Assembly: GCA_021827865.1 (NCBI GenBank)
Contig: JAKAUC010000009.1
Coordinates: 1-64,000 of the forward strand
Source of the DNA: an archaeon
GTDB lineage: Archaea; Thermoproteota; Nitrososphaeria; Nitrososphaerales; Gagatemarchaeaceae
Length of the DNA: 64,000 nt
Direction: 5' to 3'
The position numbers and the translations under genes are program-made. Under the pieces are notes generated by a model that saw nothing but the letters and a program-made list of their open reading frames with translations, ran no database searches and was not told where the DNA came from. Positions 59,092 through 64,000 of the stretch are shown one piece after another; the stretch's first letter is position 1, and each line of letters begins with the position of its first letter.

Positions 59092-59107
59092 GAACCTATT
59101 TCAAAAC
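59092..59107 (+). repeat. Left terminal inverted repeat of the truncated IS copy
   Basis: GAACCTATTTCAAAAC, identical to the left end of the complete copy at 60376-60391 and the reverse complement of the right end at 61246-61261. Confidence 0.85.
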
Positions 59108-59175
59108 TGAGTTAATGGCCTAGCCTAGCCCTTCTCTCATACCAGCTCTTCCCCCGTCGCGGCCCCCGTGACCGC

Positions 59176-59412
59176 ATGAGATTCAGTTGCATCGACGACG
59201 AGTTGTGGGGGTTCATCGAGCCTCTCCTCCCTCCTCTTGCAAGCGAGGGGAGGCCTAGGGCCGACGACAGGAGGACCATCAACGCAATCCTCTACATCCT
59301 CAAGACAGGGATACCCTGGGACGACCTCCCCGAGGAGTACGGGGACGACGTCACAGCCTGGAGGAGGCTCAAGGAGTGGGAGGAGAAGGGGGTCTGGACC
59401 AGGCGTTCCTAG
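59176..59412 (+). pseudogene. Truncated IS5-family transposase (N-terminal part)
   Basis: 78 codons homologous to the start of the transposase at 60456: CIDDELWGFIEPLLPPLASE, GRPRADDRRTINAILYILKT and DDLPEEYGDDVTAWRRLKEW. Similarity stops at about 59398 and the frame ends after WTRRS. The DDE domain and right end are missing. The nucleotide sequence differs from the full copy at many positions, so this is an older or separate copy. Confidence 0.82.
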
Positions 59413-59420
59413 TGGGGAAC

Positions 59421-59627
59421 ATGAAACAGACAATCCCCATGCTTGAGGAGTCGACCGGCCTGAGCTTCAAGACCGTCCAGAAGGTCCTCCAGAGACTCTC
59501 TGGAAAGGGGTTCGTGGCCCCTGGAGGGAAGATTGGGAACGCCCAGGCCTACCAGTTCAGGCTCGAGAAGGAGCTACGCGAGTTGATCGAATGGGCGACG
59601 AAGTACCAGTTCACTGGGGCTGACTAG
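59421..59627 (+). pseudogene. HTH regulator fragment next to the IS remnant
   Basis: 69 residues from the ATG at 59421: TIPMLEESTGLSFKTVQKVL and QRLSGKGFVAPGGKIGNAQA form a winged-helix with wing, then a short charged helix RLEKELRELIEWATKYQ. Upstream codons (DQAFLVGN) continue in frame into the IS remnant, suggesting the N-terminus was removed by the insertion. It may still be translated as a small DNA-binding protein. Confidence 0.5.
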
Positions 59628-59638
59628 ACAGCCCCAGA

Positions 59639-60037
59639 TCAAAGTTGTTTCAGAGCTTCTGAGACCGACAGAATCCTTGTCCTCTTGAATCCCTTCAATT
59701 CGAGAAGGTGTCTGTCGCCAGTCACAAGGACATCTGCGCCTCCGTCGAATGCCGTGTTTAGAATAGCGTCGTCCGCCGGGTCGTCTTCGACAACCCTGAA
59801 GTTGGACGTCACCGTCGTTACGTCGCCCGACTGCATCAGAGTGAGGATCGTGTTGCTGATTTCGTCGTCGCTGAGCTTGAATTTCGGTCTTCGTAGGACT
59901 GTTCCGACCTCTTTCAGGATGAACTCGGACACCACAATCTGGAGTCGGCCGTCAATCCCCTTGTCCAACAGCTGACGCGGCTTGCCGCCGGAGACTACAG
60001 CGCTGACTATGACGTTGGTGTCGAGGACGACTCGCAT
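59639..60037 (-). CDS. vapC: PIN-domain toxin (VapC-like, COG1569 type)
   Basis: A 132-residue PIN domain: Asp6 in VVLDTNVIVSAV, Glu in SEFILKEVGTVL, acidic cluster VVEDDPADDAILNTAF and Asp in VLVTGDRHLLEL. All four acidic positions are present, so ribonuclease activity is plausible. It follows the AbrB-type antitoxin by 9 bp and lies inside the IS-bounded unit. Confidence 0.88.
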   Translation of the reverse strand: MRVVLDTNVIVSAVVSGGKPRQLLDKGIDGRLQIVVSEFILKEVGTVLRRPKFKLSDDEISNTILTLMQSGDVTTVTSNFRVVEDDPADDAILNTAFDGGADVLVTGDRHLLELKGFKRTRILSVSEALKQL

Positions 60038-60046
60038 CCTCTCGTC

Positions 60047-60322
60047 CTATCTGCTCCGGTGCCTCTCTCTTCTGACCGCGGCGACTTCATCAAGAACCTC
60101 CTTCTCCGAGATTTTCAGCTTCTTTGCGTCCATCCCCCTGAATATCTCGTCCCACTCCTTCCTCAGGTCAGGGAGCTCCAGCTTCTTCATTATGACCGTG
60201 TCCCCCCTTCCGTAGACGAGGAACTTGGTCCTGGGCTTTATCCCGAGCTCCTTCCTCAGAGACTGTGGTATGACCACCTGTCCCTTTTCGCTGACAGTGG
60301 TGACCTCAGGTTCTTGTGCCAT
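60047..60322 (-). CDS. vapB: AbrB/MazE-type antitoxin
   Basis: A 91-residue antitoxin. Swapped-hairpin domain TTVSEKGQVVIPQSLRKELG and TKFLVYGRGDTVIMKKL, followed by a C-terminal helical toxin-binding part (RKEWDEIFRGMDAKKLKISE). It is upstream of the PIN gene with a 9-bp gap. Expected to repress the operon. Confidence 0.85.
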   Translation of the reverse strand: MAQEPEVTTVSEKGQVVIPQSLRKELGIKPRTKFLVYGRGDTVIMKKLELPDLRKEWDEIFRGMDAKKLKISEKEVLDEVAAVRRERHRSR

Positions 60323-60375
60323 GCCCTACCAGTAGGAAAGTAAAACATTCTTACTATATATGGATTTTCGGCAGA

Positions 60376-61261
60376 GAACCTATTTCAAAACTTGGGCATA
60401 TAATCTGCCCTTCTTCGCACAGGCGTCCCTCGGCGATCCCGTCCTGTGGCGACCCATGAAATTCAACCCTATCGACGACGAGCTGTGGGAGTTCGTCGAG
60501 CCCCTCCTCCCCCCTCTTGCGAGTGAGGGGAGGCCGAGGGCTGACGACAGGAGGACCATCAATGCGATCCTCTACGTCCTCAAGACCGGCATCCCATGGA
60601 ACGACCTCCCCGAGGAGTACGGGGACGACGTCACAGCCTGGAGGAGGCTCAAGGAGCGGGAGGAGAAGGGGGTCTGGAAGAGAGTCATGGACGCCATGGT
60701 GGCGAGAGGCTACTCGACCGGTGCGGTGGACATGGACTCCCTCTCAATCGACAGCGACACCATCCCTGCCAAAAAGGGGAGCTCTTGTTGGCTTTGATGG
60801 CCACAAGAGGGTCAAGGGGACGAAGGTCCACGCCGCGGTGACCGAAGGGTCCCTGCCTGTCGCCGTCGACATCAGTTCGGGGAGGATACACGAAGGGACG
60901 AGACTCGTCTCTCTGATGGAGTCGGTCTCCATAGATACGGGGCACAGGCCGAGGAAGAGGCCGAAGGTCGTCTACGCCGACACGAAGCATGCCACGCCGC
61001 TGAACAGGATCTACCTCGACAAGCTGCACGTGAGGTCGCAGATTCCCGACCCTCCCCAGGAGACGAAGAAGAGGCCCGGGAGACCGAGAGTCCTCGACAG
61101 GGAGACATACCACGGAGTGAGGTACAACGTGGAGAGGTTCTTCGGGTGGCTGGAGAACTTCAGGAAGGTCTCGGTCAGGTATGAGAGGCTGCCGAACGTG
61201 TTCCTGGGGCTGGTCAGGCTCGCCTGTGTCATGATCCTAAGGAGGGTTTTGAAATAGGTTC
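60376..61261 (+). mobile_element. Near-complete IS5-family insertion sequence, 886 bp
   Basis: 16-bp perfect terminal inverted repeats GAACCTATTTCAAAAC (60376-60391) and its reverse complement (61246-61261) enclose a two-frame transposase. Length, TIR and orfA/orfB layout fit the IS5 superfamily (IS427/IS1031-like groups). No clear target duplication flanks the inner left end. Confidence 0.88.
60456..61257 (+). CDS. IS5-family transposase in two frames (frameshift)
   Basis: OrfA (60456-60797) carries the DUF4096-type N-terminal domain and the first catalytic Asp region (GAVDMDSLSIDSDTIPAKKG). The rest continues in the +1 frame (ALVGFDGHKRVKGTKVHAAV, then DTKHATPLN and the C-terminal GVRYNVERFFGWLENFR with the catalytic Glu) to 61257. 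The switch is at an AAAAAGGGGAG run at 60771-60781. It is either programmed frameshifting or an indel that killed the element; -1 slippage would not restore the frame, which favours an indel. Confidence 0.82.
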
Positions 61262-61274
61262 GTCGCGGCGAATC

Positions 61275-61280
61275 TTTAAA
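61275..61280 (+). promoter_or_regulatory. TATA box for the UxaA-type genes
   Basis: TTTAAA centred ~29 bp before the ATG at 61307, only ~10 bp from the composite element's right flank. Confidence 0.55.
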
Positions 61281-61306
61281 TCGCCTCGGACGGTCGCGAG
61301 GTTTTC

Positions 61307-61597
61307 ATGGCGCGGAAGTTCCTTGTGCATGCAAGACGAGACCAGGTCGGGGTCGCAGTGGCTGACATCCTGAAGGGAGAAGAGGTCGAAGGGACCTTCA
61401 TGGACGACGGGAGCAAGGTCACGGTGAAGAGCCAGGACGAAGTCCCGCTGGGCCACAAGATAGCGCTGATGGAGATCGGGAAGGGGCAGAAGGTGATAGA
61501 GTACGGCGAGGAGATAGGGGTGGCGACCGCCGGGATCCCGAAGGGGAGCCACGTGCACGTCCACAACATAAAGTCGATGAGATGGGGGAGCAGTTGA
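61307..61597 (+). CDS. UxaA-family small subunit (SAF domain)
   Basis: A 96-residue SAF-domain protein equivalent to the N-terminal domain of altronate/galactarate dehydratase, or to SuyA. Motifs: HARRDQVGVAVADILKGEEV, DEVPLGHKIALMEIGKGQ, YGEEIGVATAGIPKGSHVHV, HNIKSMRW. Forms the active enzyme with the next gene, 1 bp downstream. Predicted to dehydrate a sugar acid to its 2-keto-3-deoxy form. Confidence 0.9.
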   Translation: MARKFLVHARRDQVGVAVADILKGEEVEGTFMDDGSKVTVKSQDEVPLGHKIALMEIGKGQKVIEYGEEIGVATAGIPKGSHVHVHNIKSMRWGSS

Positions 61598-61598
61598 G

Positions 61599-62750
61599 AT
61601 GACAAAGATACTCGGATACGAAAGAGAGAACGGGCACATAGGCGTAAGGAACCACGTCCTCATCATCCCGCTGGACGACCTCTCCAATTCGGCGGCGACG
61701 GGGGTCGAGAGCCTCATCAAGGGGACCAGGGCGATACCGCACCCCTACGGGAGGCTGCAGTTCGGGCCCGACCTCGAGCTGATGTTCAAGACCCTCGCCG
61801 GGTTCGGCAGGAACCCCAACGTGGCCGGGGCCGTCGTGATAGGGATAGAGCAGAACTGGACCCAGGAGATCGCGGACAGGATCGCGAAGACGGGGAAGCA
61901 CGTCGAAGCGCTGAGCATCGAAGGGAGCGGGGACCTGAAGACCATCGAGAAGGCTTCTAGGATCGCGAAGTCCATGGTCCAGGACGCCACGGAGAAGCCC
62001 AGGCGGGAGTACGACCTTTCGTCCCTCCTGATAAGCACGAAGTGCGGCGAGTCGGACACGACGTCCGGCCTTGCTTCCAACCCGACCATCGGGGCGCTCT
62101 ATGACAGGCTGGTGGCCGAAGGGAACACCCTCCTGCTCGGAGAGACCTCTGAGCTGACGGGGGCCGAGGCCCACATCGCCAACCAGATGGCGACCCCGGC
62201 GCTGAAGCTAAAGTTCCAGAAGATGTTCGACGACTACACGAAGGAGATCACCAGGCAGGGGGCGGACCTCCTCGGGTCGCAGCCCACCCAGGGGAACATC
62301 AAAGGGGGGCTCAGCACCATCGAAGAGAAGGCGCTGGGGAACATACAGAAGGCGGGGAAGAGCAAGTTCGTCGACGTGCTGGACTACGCCGAAGAGCCGA
62401 CCAAGAAGGGGCTCAACTACATGAACACGTCCTCGGCTGCGGCCGAGTGCGTCACCCTGTTCGCCGCAGCGGGGGCGGTGGTGCACCTGTTCACCACGGG
62501 CCAGGGGAACATAATCGGGAACCCGATCATCCCCGTGATCAAGCTCTCGGCGAACCCGAAGACCGTCGCCACGATGTCGGAGCACATAGACCTCGACGTG
62601 TCCGGCCTGCTCAGGTTCGAGTACGACCTGAAGGAGGCCGCCGACAGGCTGTACAAGCTCGTCGTGAAGACAGCGTCCGGGAGGCTCACGGCCAACGAGG
62701 TGCTCAGGCACTTCGAGTTCGTGCCGACGAAGCTGTACATCTCCGCCTAG
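61599..62750 (+). CDS. UxaA-family dehydratase large subunit
   Basis: The 383-residue catalytic part of the altronate/galactarate dehydratase (UxaA) family. Visible: RENGHIGVRNHVLIIPLDDL, HPYGRLQFGPDLELM, the metal-binding segment TKCGESDTTSGLASNPTIGA with Cys and Asp, LLGETSELTGAEAHI, and a C-terminal TTGQGNIIGNPIIPVIK. With the SAF protein it likely dehydrates a sugar acid using Fe2+ or Mg2+. The alternative SuyAB (sulfolactate lyase) cannot be excluded, but the lactonase and aldolase neighbours favour sugar acids. Confidence 0.9.
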   Translation: MTKILGYERENGHIGVRNHVLIIPLDDLSNSAATGVESLIKGTRAIPHPYGRLQFGPDLELMFKTLAGFGRNPNVAGAVVIGIEQNWTQEIADRIAKTGKHVEALSIEGSGDLKTIEKASRIAKSMVQDATEKPRREYDLSSLLISTKCGESDTTSGLASNPTIGALYDRLVAEGNTLLLGETSELTGAEAHIANQMATPALKLKFQKMFDDYTKEITRQGADLLGSQPTQGNIKGGLSTIEEKALGNIQKAGKSKFVDVLDYAEEPTKKGLNYMNTSSAAAECVTLFAAAGAVVHLFTTGQGNIIGNPIIPVIKLSANPKTVATMSEHIDLDVSGLLRFEYDLKEAADRLYKLVVKTASGRLTANEVLRHFEFVPTKLYISA

Positions 62751-62872
62751 CGAAGGCGGAGGCGGCCGTGCTCCCGGGGCCGGACCAGTCCGCGTCCCTG
62801 GGCCACCGGGGCCGGTCGGCCGCTCACGCGTAATAATCCCCTCCTGAGGGTCCATGAGAGGGGTGGTGGTCA

Positions 62873-64000
62873 TTGTACATCAAGATCGCCGACTGTAGGA
62901 TGGTGGATACGCGCTCGAGGAAGGTGGAGCGGGTGGACATCGGCGTGAAGGACGGGGTGGTGGACGCGGTCGGCGAGGTGAAGGCGAAGGCTGACAAGGC
63001 CCTGGACGCCCACGGGGACTACGTGAGCCCGGCCCTGGTCGACCTGCACTCCCACGTGTACCACCTGGGGACCAGCCTGGGGGTCGACGCGGACGAAATC
63101 GCGCGCAGCTGGGGGACCGGGGTGTTCGTGGACGCCGGCAGCTCCGGCGCGGGGAACTTCGCCGGGTTCAGGGACCACGTGATCAGGCGGTCCGGGGCGA
63201 AGATCTACGCCTTCCTCAACATCGGGTTCGGTGGGATCCCCTTCTTCGGCATCCATGGAGACCAGCAGGCTGGGGAGATACCGGACATCAGGGTAGCCGA
63301 CGAAGACGCCTGCGCGGACTGCATCGAGAGGAACAGGGGGGACATAGTTGGGGTCAAGGTGAGGGTGAGCGAGAACGCGAACGGGACCCTGGGGGTGGAG
63401 CCGCTCAAGGCCGCCAGGCGGTGCGCGAGGAGGGCGAAGGTCCCCCTGATGGTCCACTTCGGGAGGCCTCAGCCGACGGTCAAGGAGGTGGTCTCTCTCC
63501 TGGACAAGGGGGACATCCTGACCCACGCGTTCAGGGCGGAGCCGAACTCCATCGTCGAAGGCGGCCACGTGCTGCGGGAGATAGCGGCCGCGCGGAAGAG
63601 GGGGGTGGTGATGGACATCGGCCACGGGAGCGGGAGCTTCTCATTCGACACCGCCAGGAGGGCATTGGCCGACGGGTTCAAGCCGGACACCATAAGCACG
63701 GACATCCACACCCTGTCGCTGGCAGACCCGGTGGTGAGCCTGGAGACCACCATGACCAAGCTCCTCGGCCTCGGGATGAGCATGGCCGAGGTCGTCCTGG
63801 CCGCCACCTACTCCCCGGCGGCGGCGATTGGGAGGCCAGAGCACGGCTCCATAACGGTCGGGAGGCCAGCCGACCTGGTGACCCTCAGCCTGTCGGCCGG
63901 GAGGAAGAAGCTGAGAGACGCCGCCGGGGAGGCGATGGAGTTCGACGGGGAGATCAGGCCGGTGCTGCGGCTGAAGGGGAACAGGGTCTCCCGGCCTGGC
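62873..64000 (+). CDS. Dihydroorotase-like amidohydrolase (partial at window end)
   Basis: Metal-dependent hydrolase open to the end of the window (376 codons, no stop). TTG start at 62873; YIKIADCRMVDTRSRKVERV begins the family. Metal ligands: HSHVYH near residue 60, the likely carboxylated Lys in DIVGVKVRVSEN, His in VPLMVHFGRPQP and DILTHAFRAEP, and Asp in TISTDIHTLS. It resembles amidohydrolase/deacetylase proteins linked to SelA-like DgaE enzymes; one is encoded here at 48068. Substrate unknown. Confidence 0.87.
   Translation, partial: MYIKIADCRMVDTRSRKVERVDIGVKDGVVDAVGEVKAKADKALDAHGDYVSPALVDLHSHVYHLGTSLGVDADEIARSWGTGVFVDAGSSGAGNFAGFRDHVIRRSGAKIYAFLNIGFGGIPFFGIHGDQQAGEIPDIRVADEDACADCIERNRGDIVGVKVRVSENANGTLGVEPLKAARRCARRAKVPLMVHFGRPQPTVKEVVSLLDKGDILTHAFRAEPNSIVEGGHVLREIAAARKRGVVMDIGHGSGSFSFDTARRALADGFKPDTISTDIHTLSLADPVVSLETTMTKLLGLGMSMAEVVLAATYSPAAAIGRPEHGSITVGRPADLVTLSLSAGRKKLRDAAGEAMEFDGEIRPVLRLKGNRVSRPG

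Larger units (their letters stand above)
59088..61265. mobile_element. Composite IS5-like structure carrying toxin-antitoxin genes
   Basis: Outer ends are an intact left inverted repeat at 59092-59107 and a right one at 61246-61261, both flanked outside by CGTCG (59088-59092 and 61261-61265). Inside are a truncated IS copy, an HTH fragment, a VapBC-type pair and a near-complete IS copy. The unit sits between aldehyde dehydrogenase and the UxaA-type genes and interrupts the catabolic region. Confidence 0.6.

Overview
The window is a GC-rich, gene-dense archaeal chromosome segment, most likely from a Nitrososphaerota (Thaumarchaeota) lineage, plausibly one that does not oxidise ammonia. The evidence is a transcription factor B gene, a CdvA-like division protein, an archaeal/eukaryotic-type glycyl-tRNA synthetase, a DRG-family GTPase, type II GAPDH, and two small winged-helix proteins ending in SFGLRL, an ending I associate with this phylum. 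Many genes have a TATA box about 25-31 bp upstream of the start codon, which implies leaderless mRNAs, and TTG/GTG starts are common. No rRNA, tRNA, ammonia monooxygenase or CRISPR array was seen. The lineage is inferred, not proven.

Layout. 0-5 kb: housekeeping (Na+/H+ antiporter, glyS, DUF92). 5-9.4 kb: a less GC-rich island with secreted proteins, a VapBC pair, an IS1182-type remnant and winged-helix regulators. 9.5-15.4 kb: glycosyltransferase, XRE regulator, tfb, and a zinc-ribbon/CPBP protease/dCTP deaminase operon. 15.8-17.6 kb: a large surface protein. 17.8-24 kb: LsrF-like aldolase, zinc alcohol dehydrogenase, DRG GTPase, a 7TM/winged-helix pair, malate dehydrogenase. 23.5-27.5 kb: etfB-etfA-fixCX. 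27.5-33.1 kb: PLP and central-carbon enzymes with a pgk-gap operon. 33.2-42 kb: UppP, SET protein, zinc finger, MFS, ABC exporter, CdvA, DCC protein and a transposase-derived protein.

42-64 kb: a catabolic region, interrupted by a second island (49.3-53.5 kb) and an IS5-type composite structure (59.1-61.3 kb). It carries a Gfo/Idh dehydrogenase, a four-gene Dpp/Opp-type ABC transporter, an SDR, a SelA-like PLP enzyme, an MFS carrier, a 2-hydroxyacid dehydrogenase, an HpaI-type aldolase, an SMP-30 lactonase, an aldehyde dehydrogenase, a split UxaA-family dehydratase and a dihydroorotase-like amidohydrolase. Together these suggest non-phosphorylative sugar-acid degradation: sugar to lactone to aldonate to 2-keto-3-deoxy acid, then cleavage to pyruvate plus an aldehyde that is oxidised. 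The exact substrate cannot be read from sequence.

Most notable observations: (1) two loci where a secreted-protein gene is divergent from a membrane-anchored winged-helix regulator, with a perfect palindrome spaced by TG between the promoters; (2) conserved genes lacking ATG/GTG/TTG at the expected start, where ATT, ACG or CTG fits, in two cases at leaderless spacing from a TATA box; (3) a composite IS5-like structure carrying a VapBC-type pair with matching 5-bp outer flanks; (4) a recurring palindromic TCGATATCGA/TCGACGTCGA motif at 35-40.5 kb; (5) an EtfB subunit with an unusual internal insertion.
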